Assembly (NCBI RefSeq): GCF_014191875.1
Contig: NZ_JACHXD010000009.1
Location: forward strand, 124,001 to 188,000
DNA: 64,000 nucleotides
Origin: Pseudoduganella violacea
GTDB taxonomy: Bacteria > Pseudomonadota > Gammaproteobacteria > Burkholderiales > Burkholderiaceae_D
Reading direction: 5' to 3'
Position numbers and translations under genes: made by a program. The notes under the pieces are model-generated. The model saw only the letters and a program-made list of their open reading frames with translations, was not told the DNA's origin and did not search any database. Every line of letters begins with the position of its first letter. The first letter of the stretch is position 1. Shown here in pieces: positions 15,267 through 24,514 of this stretch.

Positions 15267-17822
15267 ATGTTCAAGCCGCTCAGCATCACCCTGGCCATCG
15301 CCGCCGCCTTCCCGCACTTCGCCGCCGCCCAAGAGGTGGAACGCGTTATCGTGACGGGCTCGAATATCCGCACCACGCAGAAGGAGGGCGCCAGCGCCGT
15401 CCAGGTCATCACGGCCAAGGAACTGGCCGCCACCGGCAAGAGCAGCGTGGCCGACATCCTGCGCAGCATTTCCGCCAACAGCGGCAACAGCTATAACGAG
15501 CAGTACACCGGCAGCTTCTCGGCCGGCACCTCGGGCCTGTCGCTGCGCGGTCTGGGCCAGCAGAACACCCTGATCCTGGTCAACGGCAAGCGCGTGGCCA
15601 GCTATGCCACGGCCCAGGATTTGAAGGAAACCTTCGTCGACCTGAACAGCCTGCCGATGGCCGCCGTGCAGCGCATCGAAGTGCTCAAGGACGGCGCTTC
15701 CTCGGTCTACGGTTCGGACGCCGTGGCCGGCGTGGTCAACATCATTCTCTACAAGGAATTCAAAGGCACGGAAACCAGCGTGCAGGTGGGCAGCTCGACC
15801 CAGGGCACGGGCCAGACCGAGAAGAGCGCCAGCCTGCAGACCGGCTTCGGCAATCTCGATGAAAAAGGCTGGAGCGTGGTGTTCTCGCTCGACGCGCTGA
15901 AGCGCGACAAGCTGCAGCAAAGCGATGTCGACTGGCTGGCAGGCAGCGATTTCCGCAACCAGGCTGGCGGCAGCCGCACCTGGGTGCCGACCAATTATGT
16001 GAATGGCGACGCGACCCAGCTGCTGGGCGGCCGGCAAGGCCCGCTGGAACTGCTGCCCTACGGCGACATCACGCCCGGCAAGACGGGCCAGGTGCTGGCC
16101 TACAACCCCTCGCCCTACAAGACCCTGATCCCCGGCATCAAGCGCGTGCACAGCTCGCTGCGCGGCACCTTGCGTCTGAATGAGCAGACCGAAGCCTATG
16201 CCGACCTGCTGTACGGCTACTCGCAGGCCGACCAGACCTTCGCCGCGCCGCTGTCGGTGAGCAGCGGCCTGCGCGCCTGGAACAATGGCAAGCAGGCGCT
16301 CGACACCATCCCCGTGCTGCTGCCGGTGGGGCATCCCAACAACCCGACCGCCAAGCCGCTGCCCTTTACCGCCACGCTATTCGACCTCGGCCCGCGCATG
16401 AAGCAGGACAAGGTGGACTTCTTCCGCGCCCTGGCCGGCGTCAAGGGCAGCTACCTGGGCTGGGACTACGATGTTTCGCTGGCCCATTCCGGCAGCAAGC
16501 TCAAGGAAACCGTGCAGAACTTCGTCAACCGCTACGAATTCGAAAAAGTGCTGGCCGACGGCAGCTACAACTTCGCCGACCAGTCGAAAAACAGCGAGGC
16601 CGTGCGCAACCGCCTGCGCCTGTCCACCCTGCGTCCGGCCGAATCGAAATTGAGCGTGGTCGACTTCAATGCCTCGAAAGAGCTGGCCGACCTGCCGGCC
16701 GGTCCGCTCGGCTTCGCCTTCGGCGCGCAGTGGCGCCGTGAAGAGATGGATTCGAACACCTCGACCGCCGTGCTGTCGGGCACCGAGCTGCGGCCCGCCA
16801 TCAATATCATCAAGGGCACGCGCGATGTCAGCGCCCTGTTCGCCGAACTCAACGTGCCGGTCGTCAAGGACTTGAACGTCAACCTGGCCGCCCGCGCCGA
16901 CCATTACAACGACTTCGGCAATGCCTTCTCGCCGAAGGGCAGCGTGCGCTACCAGGCCGCGCAATGGCTGCTGCTGCGCGGCACCGTGTCGCGTGGTTTC
17001 CGCGCGCCATCGCTGCCGGAGATCACCAATTCGACCTCGGTCAGTTATGGCAGCGTGCTTGACCCGCGCGATCCGGTGGCGCCGAACCAGGCGCGCGGCG
17101 TGACCAATATCACGGCCGCCAACGCCAAGCTCAATCCCGAGCGCTCGACCAATCTGAACTTGGGCATCGTGCTGGCGCCGAGCAGCAGTACCAGCGTCGC
17201 CATCGACTACTACCGCATCAAGACCAAGGGCGTGATCGACACCGAAACGGCCGAAAACATCATCGCCACCGAAGCCCAGTTCCCGGGCAAGATCGTGCGC
17301 GACGGGCAGGGCCGCATTCTGACCCTGTACCGCCAGTACGCCAACCAGGGCGACCGTCTGGTGTCCGGCTTTGACATCGACCTGCGCCAAAGCTTCGCCG
17401 CCCAGCCGTGGGGCAAGCTCAGCCTGAACGCCCAGCTCAGCCGCGTGCTCAAGTTTGAGCAGCCGCTGGCCCTGGGCGAAGCGGCCACCAACGGCGCCGG
17501 CACCAACCACTTCGGTTCGATTCCGAAATGGCGCGGCGTCACTGGCCTGACCTGGGACTACGCCGCCTTCACCAGCACCCTGAACTGGAACTATGTCGAC
17601 GGCTACCAGCAAGTCAGCAATGAAGGCGAGCGCGTCAAGCCGGTCGGCACCGTGGACCTGACGGTGGCGTGGAAACTCAACCCCGCCACGACGCTGAGCC
17701 TGATCGTACAGAACCTGACGGACAAGCGCCCCTCGTGGGACTCGTCGACCAGCTTCTTCGACTACACCCAGTCCGACCCGCGCGGCCGCTTCGCCGCCGT
17801 CAAGCTCAACTACAAGTTCTAA
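15267..17822 (+). CDS. TonB-dependent outer-membrane receptor
   Basis: An 851-residue receptor with a signal peptide (cleavage near AAAQ, residue 18-20), a TonB-box-like VERVIVTGSNI, a plug domain (VQVITAKELAATGKSSVADILR, LRGLGQQNTLILVNGKRV, IEVLKDGASSVYGSDAVAGVVNI) and a C-terminal barrel ending in aromatic AAVKLNYKF. It imports a siderophore, cobalamin, carbohydrate or similar ligand using TonB energy; the ligand is unknown. GAGGAAA precedes the ATG. It is divergent from the blaI operon, whose M56 protein carries its own TonB domain, suggesting a functional link. A composite repeat begins 4 bases after the stop. Confidence 0.93.
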   Translation: MFKPLSITLAIAAAFPHFAAAQEVERVIVTGSNIRTTQKEGASAVQVITAKELAATGKSSVADILRSISANSGNSYNEQYTGSFSAGTSGLSLRGLGQQNTLILVNGKRVASYATAQDLKETFVDLNSLPMAAVQRIEVLKDGASSVYGSDAVAGVVNIILYKEFKGTETSVQVGSSTQGTGQTEKSASLQTGFGNLDEKGWSVVFSLDALKRDKLQQSDVDWLAGSDFRNQAGGSRTWVPTNYVNGDATQLLGGRQGPLELLPYGDITPGKTGQVLAYNPSPYKTLIPGIKRVHSSLRGTLRLNEQTEAYADLLYGYSQADQTFAAPLSVSSGLRAWNNGKQALDTIPVLLPVGHPNNPTAKPLPFTATLFDLGPRMKQDKVDFFRALAGVKGSYLGWDYDVSLAHSGSKLKETVQNFVNRYEFEKVLADGSYNFADQSKNSEAVRNRLRLSTLRPAESKLSVVDFNASKELADLPAGPLGFAFGAQWRREEMDSNTSTAVLSGTELRPAINIIKGTRDVSALFAELNVPVVKDLNVNLAARADHYNDFGNAFSPKGSVRYQAAQWLLLRGTVSRGFRAPSLPEITNSTSVSYGSVLDPRDPVAPNQARGVTNITAANAKLNPERSTNLNLGIVLAPSSSTSVAIDYYRIKTKGVIDTETAENIIATEAQFPGKIVRDGQGRILTLYRQYANQGDRLVSGFDIDLRQSFAAQPWGKLSLNAQLSRVLKFEQPLALGEAATNGAGTNHFGSIPKWRGVTGLTWDYAAFTSTLNWNYVDGYQQVSNEGERVKPVGTVDLTVAWKLNPATTLSLIVQNLTDKRPSWDSSTSFFDYTQSDPRGRFAAVKLNYKF

Positions 17823-17826
17823 CCGC

Positions 17827-17957
17827 GTTTGCGCCACATCAAACAATGTCCGACCCTGGTGTCAGGCACCAAGGTCGGACATTGTCTGTGCAAAATCAAA
17901 GAATGTCCCACCCTAGTGCCTGACACCAGGGTGGGACATTTGTTGAGGGGATCAAAG
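17827..17957. repeat. composite palindromic repeat, copy 2
   Basis: Same orientation as copy 1. Left end GTTTGCGCCACATCAAAC; hairpins at 17847-17881 (loop TCAGG) and 17904-17938 (loop CCTGA, one arm mismatch); right end TTGAGGGGATCAAAG. It occupies almost the whole gap between the receptor gene and the convergent response regulator, ending one base before the latter's stop. Confidence 0.9.
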
Positions 17958-17958
17958 T

Positions 17959-18744
17959 TTAGCTGTCTTTGGCTTGCGTTTGGGCGCTGTGGCGGTAGGC
18001 GCTGGGGGTTTGGCCGGTTTTTTCGCGGAAAGCGGTGGCGAAGTTGCCGGCGTTGTTGAAGCCGACCAGCAGGGCGATATCCTGCACGTCGATATCGGTG
18101 TCGCGCAGCAGTTCGAGACTGCGCGCGATGCGTTCTTCGCGGATGAAGGCGAACACGGTCATGCCGGTGTGTTCGCGAAACAGCAGCGAGAGTTTTTCGC
18201 GGTAGGTGCCGACGCTGCGCGCGATTTCGGCCAGACTGGGCAGGGCGGCCAGGTTGTCCGAGATCAGGCGCTTGGCGGCGCTGACGGTGACGGCGTCGGG
18301 ATCGCTGGCGGCCGCTTCGTCCACGCTGGCCGGGGCCGCTTCCGGCGCGCGCCGTATCAGGTTCAGGTGGACGTGGATGCGCGCTGCCAATTCGCCCGGC
18401 GTGAAGGGCTTGGAGACGTAATCGACGCCGCCGATCGACAAGCCCATGATGCGGTCTTCCACCGCGTCGGCGCCGCTCAGAAAAATGATGGGAATGTCGT
18501 GCGTGACCGGATTGGCCTTCAGCAGGCGGCAGGCGGTGTAGCCATCCATATTCGGCATGCGCACGTCGAGCAGGATCAGGTCGGGCCGGTCGGCCAGCGC
18601 CAATTGGTAGCCCTGCAGGCCGTTGAAGGCGACCGCCACGCGGTACGCCTGTTCGCTCAGCAGATCGACCAGCATGCGTTGCTCGAACGCGGAGTCGTCC
18701 ACGATCAGAATGCTGTGCACACGGGCATCATTGGTCAGGTACAT
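17959..18744 (-). CDS. response regulator with AraC-type DNA-binding domain
   Basis: A 261-residue two-domain regulator. Receiver domain residues 11-125: acidic pair Asp16-Asp17, phospho-acceptor Asp60 in LILLDVRMPNMDGYTA, and Lys112 in VSKPF. C-terminal AraC-family helix-turn-helix domain (about 160-255) with REKLSLLFREHTGMTVFAFIREERIARSLELL and the second helix QDIALLVGFNNAGNFATAFREKTGQTPSAYR. No histidine kinase gene is adjacent, so the partner is elsewhere. It is divergent from the Csu pilus operon, 194 bases away, and might regulate it. Confidence 0.9.
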   Translation of the reverse strand: MYLTNDARVHSILIVDDSAFEQRMLVDLLSEQAYRVAVAFNGLQGYQLALADRPDLILLDVRMPNMDGYTACRLLKANPVTHDIPIIFLSGADAVEDRIMGLSIGGVDYVSKPFTPGELAARIHVHLNLIRRAPEAAPASVDEAAASDPDAVTVSAAKRLISDNLAALPSLAEIARSVGTYREKLSLLFREHTGMTVFAFIREERIARSLELLRDTDIDVQDIALLVGFNNAGNFATAFREKTGQTPSAYRHSAQTQAKDS

Positions 18745-18937
18745 GGTCGGGGCCGGCTGCAGAGTCTGTTGCGTATTATGCCCATAATCAAAAAAAAAGG
18801 CCGGCTTTCTCTTCCAGCAAAAGCGCTGTCACGGATAGCAAAAGTCGCACTGTAGGAAGTGTCTGATAATGGGATCGAAGATTGAGTTAGGGCAATAAAT
18901 TTTTTCAGTATCGGTTGCGCTCTTCCCGGGAGGACAC

Positions 18938-19450
18938 ATGAAGCTCGCCAGGCGCTTTCATCCCGCCATTCTGCTTGCGGCCGGCATGCCGCTGCTGGTC
19001 TCGGCCGCCGTGTATACCAATGGCAGCAAGACGGCGACGTTCGATGTGACGATGAAGATCATCGCCGATTGCACCATTGCGGCCTCCAACCTGGACTTCG
19101 GCCAGTCGCAGGGCGTGCTGAACGCGACGGTGGCGGTGAACACCACGATCAATGTCACCTGCACCAACACCACGCCGTACAACCTGGGCCTGAGCGCCGG
19201 CACGGGCACCGGCTCGACCGGCACCACGCGCTATATGAGCGGCACCGGCGGCAACACCGGCACGGTGCGCTTCAATCTGTACCAGACGGCGGGCGCCACG
19301 CTGTGGGGCGATACCCAGGGCACGGATACGCGCAGCGGCACCGGCACCGGCGCCTTGCAGGCGATCACCGTGTATGGCGAGGTGCCAGCGCAGGCCACGC
19401 CCGCGCCGGACACCTATAAGTCGACCATCACCGCCACCGTGTACTTCTAG
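18938..19450 (+). CDS. spore coat U domain pilin subunit (Csu-type)
   Basis: A 170-residue secreted protein: signal peptide to about residue 25, then an SCPU domain with the donor strand ATFDVTMKIIADCTIAASNLDFG, a paired cysteine in NVTCTNTTPYNLGLSAG, the WGDTQGTDT segment, and a C-terminal strand ending ATVYF. This is the profile of CsuA/B-type subunits polymerised by chaperone-usher pathway. A strong GGGAGGA lies 6 bases before the ATG. The chaperone gene begins directly after its stop. It is the only major pilin gene in this operon, whereas Acinetobacter csu has three. Confidence 0.9.
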   Translation: MKLARRFHPAILLAAGMPLLVSAAVYTNGSKTATFDVTMKIIADCTIAASNLDFGQSQGVLNATVAVNTTINVTCTNTTPYNLGLSAGTGTGSTGTTRYMSGTGGNTGTVRFNLYQTAGATLWGDTQGTDTRSGTGTGALQAITVYGEVPAQATPAPDTYKSTITATVYF

Positions 19451-20185
19451 ATGCGTGCCATGGCCTGCGGTCCGGCTGGCCGCCTGGGCGCGGTCCTGCT
19501 CTTGCTGGGCGGCGCGGCCGCGGCCGCCAATCTGCAGATCTCGCCGGTGAACCTGGCCTTCCGTCCCGGCCAGACGGCGCTCAGCCTGCAATTGCAGAAT
19601 TATGGCGAGACGCCGGTATTCGGCCAGGTGCGGGTGTATGCCTGGGACCAGCAGGGCGGCGATGATGTGCTGCAGCCGACCGAGCTGCTGCTGGCCAGCC
19701 CGCCGCTGCTGCAGATTCCCCCCAAAACCAGCCAGACCATCCGCCTGGTGCGGCGCGACGGCGGCGCCGCGGCCGGTAATGAGCAGAGCTTCCGCCTGCT
19801 GATCGACGAGATTCCCGGCGAGGACGAGGCTGGCGGCGGCGTGGCGATCCGGCTGCGCTATTCGGTGCCGGTGTTCATGGCGTCGGTCCAGGACAACGGT
19901 GCGCCGGACTTGGCCTGGATGTTTTACCGTAAGGACGGCGCCTGGCATCTGCGGCTGCGCAATAGCGGCGGCTTGCATGCCCAGATCGGCGCCACCGTGG
20001 TCGCCAATGCGGCCGGCAAGGAATATGAAGTGAGCAAGGGCTTGCTGGGCTATGCGCTGGCGGGCCGCACGCGCGAATGGCGTTTGCCGCTGGACACGGC
20101 GGCGCAACTGGAGGGGCCGCTGACCATCCGCACCAGCATCAATGCGCGGCCGCAGACGGCCGCCAGCACGGCGGCGGCGCCGTAA
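19451..20185 (+). CDS. Csu-type periplasmic pilus chaperone
   Basis: A 244-residue chaperone. Signal peptide ends near AAAAA (residue 26), followed by the Ig-like N-terminal domain (LQISPVNLAFRPGQTALSLQLQNYGETPVFGQVRVYAW), the PPLLQIPPKTSQTIRLVRR strand that contacts subunits, and a C-terminal domain ending TIRTSINARPQ. It holds the SCPU subunits by donor-strand complementation and delivers them to the usher. The ATG abuts the TAG of the pilin gene, indicating cotranscription and probable translational coupling. Confidence 0.9.
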   Translation: MRAMACGPAGRLGAVLLLLGGAAAAANLQISPVNLAFRPGQTALSLQLQNYGETPVFGQVRVYAWDQQGGDDVLQPTELLLASPPLLQIPPKTSQTIRLVRRDGGAAAGNEQSFRLLIDEIPGEDEAGGGVAIRLRYSVPVFMASVQDNGAPDLAWMFYRKDGAWHLRLRNSGGLHAQIGATVVANAAGKEYEVSKGLLGYALAGRTREWRLPLDTAAQLEGPLTIRTSINARPQTAASTAAAP

Positions 20186-20249
20186 GCAGCAAGACGTTTA
20201 TCCTGGACACTTAACCACGCGGCACGGGGACAAGGAGCGATGCGTATTC

Positions 20250-22691
20250 ATGAGGGCGGAGCACTGGGCCTACCGGCTGCTGCTGGCGCACAGCTTCGGG
20301 CTGTGCTGCTGCGTTCCCGTTCTCGCTCCCATTCCCGCGCGCGCCCAGGCGCCGCCGCCGCCGTCCGCGCCGGACGAGCTGTACCTGGAGGTCAGCGTGA
20401 ACGGTGAGGATAGCGGCATGATCCTGCGTTTCCGCCAAGGACCGTCCGGCCTGCGCAGCAGCGTGCAGAATCTGCGCGAGCTGGGGCTGGACCCGGCCCT
20501 GTTCGGCGTGGCCGGCCAGGACGAGTTCGACCTCGAGCGCATCCCCGGCCTGCGCTATGACTACGATACGGTGCGCCAGCGCCTCCACCTGCAGCTGGCC
20601 GACGCGCTGCGCCCGCCGTTTGCGCTCGACGCGCGTGGCGGCCGCCCCAGCGCGCCGGCCAGCGTCACGCCCGGCCTGCTGCTGAATTGCGACGCCTATG
20701 CCCAGCTGGGACGCGAGCGCCGCCTGGCCATCTTCAACGAGTGGCGCTATTTTTCCGGCGCGGGCGCGTTCAGCAGCAGCGGCTTGTGGAATGCCAGCGG
20801 GGCCGAGCGCAATTACATCCGCCTCGACAGCTACTGGCTGCGCGAGGACGAGACCAGCATGCGCAGCCTGCAGGTCGGCGACTTCGTCAGCGGTTCGCTG
20901 AGCTGGTCGCGCGCGCTGCGCATGGGCGGCGTGCAGTGGCGCCGCAACTTCGACTTGCGGCCTGACCTGCTGACCTATCCGGTGGCCGCGCTCGGCGGTT
21001 CGGCCGTGGTGCCGGGCGTGCTGCAGCTGTATGTCAACGGCGTGCAGCAGTACAGCGCCGAGGTGCCGAGCGGCCCCTTCGTGGTGCGCCAGATCGCCGG
21101 CTTGAACGGCGCGGGCCAGGCCACCGTCGTCACGCGCGACGCGGCCGGCCGCGCCGTCAGCGCCACGCTGCCGCTCTACGTCGATACGCGCATGCTGAGC
21201 GAAGGCTTGAGCGATTATGCGCTGGAACTGGGCGCGCTGCGGCGCGGTTATGGCAGCCGTTCCTTCGGCTATGCGCTGCCGGCCGTCAGCGCTTCCTGGC
21301 GTCACGGCTGGTCGCCGCGCCTGACGCTGGAAGCGCATGGCGAGGCGGGCGGTCATCTCGTCAACGGCGGCGGCGGCCTGCTGTGGCGCCTGGGCCAGGC
21401 CGGCGTGCTGAGCGCGGCGCTGGCCGGCAGCTATCACAGCCGGGCTTTGCCGCCGACGGTGGCGGGCGGCCTCGGCGGCGTGCAGGACGGGAGCGGCACG
21501 GACAATGGCGCGGCGCAGGACGGGGCCGGCGCGTCTGGCGCGGCGCGGCGCGGCGGCGGCCAATTGGCGCTCGGTTATCAGTATCTGGGCCGGCGTTTCA
21601 GCGTCGATTTGCTCAGCGTGCGCGCCAGCGGCGGCTATGCCGATCTGGGCAGCGCGCAAGGCACGCCGGTGCTGCGCGGCAGCGACCGCATGGCGCTGAA
21701 CCTGGCGCTGTCGTCGAGCCAGAGCCTGAGCCTGGCGTATACGGGCGCGCGTCCGTCCGCGCAGCCGGCGGCGCGCATTGCCGCGCTCTCGTATTCCCTC
21801 AGCATGGGCAATGGCCTCTATCTGGGCGTGAGCGCCTTCCGCGACCTCAAGGACCGCGCCGTGCGCGGCCTGTTCTTCAATCTGAGCTATTCCTTCGACA
21901 ACCGCGTCAACGCGGCGGCCAGCAGTGGCCGCCAGAACGGCGTGCGCAGCAAGCTGTTCAGCCTGACGCGCGCGCCGGATTTTGGCGGCGGCTTCGGCTG
22001 GGCGCTGCAGAAAGGCAGCATCGACCAGACGGCGGTGGACCAGGCCCAGGTCCAGTATCTGGGCGACGCCGGCCAGGTCAGCCTGCTGACCCAGGGCCGC
22101 GCCGGGCAGCGCGGCACGTCGCTCAGCGCCAGTGGCGCCCTGGTGGCCATGGACGGCGCCGTGCTGGCCGCGCGCCAGGTGGGCAGCGGCTTCGCGCTGG
22201 TCTCGACCGGCGTGGCCGGCGTGCCGGTGGTGCACGAGAACCGCGAGATCGGCCACACCGGCCGCGGCGGCTATCTGCTGGTGCCGAATCTGCTGCCCTA
22301 TGCGCTGAACCGGCTGGCCATCGATACCGGCGGCCTGGCCGCCGACGTGCGCGTGCGCAGCACGCGCGCCGAGGTGGCGCCGCGCCGGCTGGCGGGCGTG
22401 CTGGCCGCTTTCCCGGTCGAGCGCTACCGCGCCGCCACCGTTGTCGTGCAGCAGGCCGACGGCACGCCGATGGCGGTCGGCACGCCGGTGCGCCATGTGC
22501 AGAGCGGGGCGGAGACCGTGATCGGTTACGACGGCATGACGTTCGTCGACGAGCTGGGCGAGGAGAACGAGCTGGTGGTGGGCAAGCCAGGCGCGCAGTG
22601 CCGCCTGCGTTTCCGCTACCGGCCGCCGGCCGGCAGCGCCTTGCCGGTGCTGGGGCCTTTCCCCTGCCTGCCTGCAGCGGGAGGACGCTGA
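20250..22691 (+). CDS. Csu-type outer-membrane fimbrial usher
   Basis: An 813-residue usher. A signal peptide (to about ARAQA) precedes the N-terminal domain (ELYLEVSVNGEDSGMILRFRQG), the pore with plug (GGVQWRRNFDLRPDLLTYP, VPGVLQLYVNGVQQYS) and C-terminal domains (ERYRAATVVVQQADGTPMAVGTPV). It secretes and assembles the pilus. The frame stays open upstream, but the ATG at 20250 is the only start giving a signal peptide; AGGAG lies 13 bases before it, a long spacing. An out-of-frame ATG at 20240 is better spaced but reaches no usher sequence. Overlaps the next gene by one base. Confidence 0.92.
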   Translation: MRAEHWAYRLLLAHSFGLCCCVPVLAPIPARAQAPPPPSAPDELYLEVSVNGEDSGMILRFRQGPSGLRSSVQNLRELGLDPALFGVAGQDEFDLERIPGLRYDYDTVRQRLHLQLADALRPPFALDARGGRPSAPASVTPGLLLNCDAYAQLGRERRLAIFNEWRYFSGAGAFSSSGLWNASGAERNYIRLDSYWLREDETSMRSLQVGDFVSGSLSWSRALRMGGVQWRRNFDLRPDLLTYPVAALGGSAVVPGVLQLYVNGVQQYSAEVPSGPFVVRQIAGLNGAGQATVVTRDAAGRAVSATLPLYVDTRMLSEGLSDYALELGALRRGYGSRSFGYALPAVSASWRHGWSPRLTLEAHGEAGGHLVNGGGGLLWRLGQAGVLSAALAGSYHSRALPPTVAGGLGGVQDGSGTDNGAAQDGAGASGAARRGGGQLALGYQYLGRRFSVDLLSVRASGGYADLGSAQGTPVLRGSDRMALNLALSSSQSLSLAYTGARPSAQPAARIAALSYSLSMGNGLYLGVSAFRDLKDRAVRGLFFNLSYSFDNRVNAAASSGRQNGVRSKLFSLTRAPDFGGGFGWALQKGSIDQTAVDQAQVQYLGDAGQVSLLTQGRAGQRGTSLSASGALVAMDGAVLAARQVGSGFALVSTGVAGVPVVHENREIGHTGRGGYLLVPNLLPYALNRLAIDTGGLAADVRVRSTRAEVAPRRLAGVLAAFPVERYRAATVVVQQADGTPMAVGTPVRHVQSGAETVIGYDGMTFVDELGEENELVVGKPGAQCRLRFRYRPPAGSALPVLGPFPCLPAAGGR

Positions 22692-23701
22692 TGCGGCGCG
22701 GCCAGGGCCTGGCGCTCTTGCTGTTCGGCTGGCTCGGGCTGGCCGGCGGCGCGCGGGCCGACAGCTGCAGCGCCACGCTGAGCGATATCAGCTTCACCTC
22801 GGTCAGCCCGGTGCCGGGTTCCGACTATTTCGCCAACGGCAGCGGCGTGGTGACGTGCACCTGGAGCCTGCTGTCGCCGACACCGCCTTTCCTGCTGCTG
22901 TTTCCGAACGTGGTGGTGTGCGTCAATGCCGGCCTGGGCGCGAATTCCACCGGCAGCAATCCGCGCGCGCTGGGCAATGGCGCGCTGCGCCTGAACTACA
23001 ACCTCTACCGCGACAACAGCTATGCCGCTGCCTCGATCTGGGGCTCGCCCGCGCTGGCGGGCACGCCGACGCCGATCACCGTCACCGGCTCGGCGCCGCT
23101 GCTGACCGGCGGTACGATCATGCGCAATTTCACGGTGTACGGCAAGATCGCCGCGGCCGCGCTGACGGGCGTGGCCACCGTCAGCGATTCCAATACCGTC
23201 TACAGTTCCAGCTTCACCGGCGCGGCCAGCATCAGCTATGCCTTCTACAACCTGGTGCAGCCGGCCTGCACCACGGGCAGCAGCGCCACCTACACCTTCC
23301 AGCTCCAGGCCACGGTGGTCAACAACTGCCTGATTTCGACCGGCAACCTGGCGTTCGGCAACCGCAGCCTGCTCAGCAGCGCCATCCGCACCACGGCTTC
23401 CTTGTCGGTGCAGTGCACCAACAACAACGCTTACCGCATCGCCCTGAACGGCGGCACGGTCAGCGGCAATGTGGCGGCGCGCCGCATGCGCAAGACAGCG
23501 ACGGGCGAAACCATAGCCTATGAGATTTCCGCCGTGCTCGACGGCGCCATCTGGGGCGACGGCTTGAGCGGCACCAGCATGGTGAGCGGCACCGGCACGG
23601 GATCGGCCCAGCCGATCACCGTGTATGGCCGGGTGCCGGCGCAGACCACGCCCTCGCCCGGCGATTACAGCGATACGGTGACGGCGACGATTGTGTTCTG
23701 A
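22691..23701 (+). CDS. Csu-type tip protein with two spore coat U domains
   Basis: A 336-residue secreted protein with signal peptide (to about GGARA). The first SCPU-like domain spans about 25-185 (DSCSATLSDISFT, VVTCTW, IWGSPAL); the second spans 195-336 with LQATVVNNCLISTGNLAFG, LSVQCTNNNAYRIALNGG, IWGDGLSG and a C-terminal ATIVF. A two-domain protein as last gene matches CsuE, the tip adhesin of archaic chaperone-usher pili that bind hydrophobic surfaces. The start overlaps the usher stop (TGATG). Confidence 0.9.
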   Translation: MRRGQGLALLLFGWLGLAGGARADSCSATLSDISFTSVSPVPGSDYFANGSGVVTCTWSLLSPTPPFLLLFPNVVVCVNAGLGANSTGSNPRALGNGALRLNYNLYRDNSYAAASIWGSPALAGTPTPITVTGSAPLLTGGTIMRNFTVYGKIAAAALTGVATVSDSNTVYSSSFTGAASISYAFYNLVQPACTTGSSATYTFQLQATVVNNCLISTGNLAFGNRSLLSSAIRTTASLSVQCTNNNAYRIALNGGTVSGNVAARRMRKTATGETIAYEISAVLDGAIWGDGLSGTSMVSGTGTGSAQPITVYGRVPAQTTPSPGDYSDTVTATIVF

Positions 23702-23704
23702 GGT

Positions 23705-24043
23705 TTAGAAGTAGACCGTCCACAGCGGCGCGGCGCTGTCGGCGGCAGGCGCTGGCAGGCGGCCGGCGCCGGTGTCGGCGGCCGTGGCGGCCGGGCTGCT
23801 GCTGTTGCCGGCGGGGTCCGCCGGCCGCGCGCTGTTGCTGGCGCGCTGCACTTGGTATGGGGTGGCGGCGGGGCAATCGACCACGGGGCCGGTGCTCGTT
23901 GCGGCGCTGCGGCTGATGTCGCAGGCGGCGACGATGGTAAACGAGACTTGCATGGTGGCGCTGCGCTTGCCGGCGGCGTGGGCCGCGAGCGGCGCGCTCA
24001 GCAGAAGGCTGCACAGAATTGCACTGAGAGACAAGATTTTCAT
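23705..24043 (-). CDS. shortened spore coat U-like protein
   Basis: A 112-residue protein with a signal peptide (to about AAHAAG). It keeps landmarks of the pilin upstream: MQVSFTIVAACDI aligns with the pilin donor strand and first cysteine (Cys41), VVDCPAATPYQVQ with the second cysteine and TPY (Cys57), and the C-terminus ends WTVYF as in the pilin. About 60 residues of the barrel core are missing, replaced by an Ala/Ser/Pro-rich linker. It is convergent with the tip gene, 3 bases apart. It could be a decayed pilin, a cap, or a chaperone ligand. Confidence 0.6.
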   Translation of the reverse strand: MKILSLSAILCSLLLSAPLAAHAAGKRSATMQVSFTIVAACDISRSAATSTGPVVDCPAATPYQVQRASNSARPADPAGNSSSPAATAADTGAGRLPAPAADSAAPLWTVYF

Positions 24044-24514
24044 TCAAGCACACATGGTCGGGGTGTGTAGCGTACTTGCGGCCGCTACGGAGCCGGGCAG
24101 CCGGCCACGGGTGGAGGGGGCCGGAGCGATATGCCGCCAGCTGCCGCGACCTATCTCTACAGGAAAAATTGTATCCCAAAGGAATTTACGCGAAATGTCA
24201 CAAATCAAGTTTCATGCGGCTTGCGCGCGTGAGGTGAGTTTTGGAGAGATTTAGTGGGTGACTATTCGAGAGTTTCTAAGCCCCTTTTTGGATGTACAAA
24301 GTAGGTGGGTTTTCATAGTGTAAACCGGGCTCATCGCATGAGGATATTCACGTAGATGGGCAGGGATAAAAATCACACATTGTCACCAATTGTTTTGCTG
24401 GCCCTCACAGGCTACTGCAGTGACATTCATTTTGCAAGTGAATGCCCGAATTGTGTCCCCGCGTAGCGCGATGGCGTGGGGGGACTTTGCTAACAGACCG
24501 ACAGGGAGGTTGTA
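24044..24514. other. intergenic region between short pilin gene and hxlR-type gene
   Basis: A 471-base stretch with lower GC than the neighbours and no convincing open frame. It holds the upstream regions of two divergent genes. A short dyad CATTCA/TGAATG at 24424-24444 is the only symmetric element noted. No RNA gene or mobile element was recognised. Confidence 0.5.
24424..24444. promoter_or_regulatory. candidate operator upstream of HxlR-family gene
   Basis: A 21-base dyad with 6-bp arms CATTCA/TGAATG around TTTTGCAAG, 70 bases before the regulator start. HxlR proteins bind short dyads as dimers and often autoregulate, so this is a reasonable but weak candidate. Confidence 0.3.
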
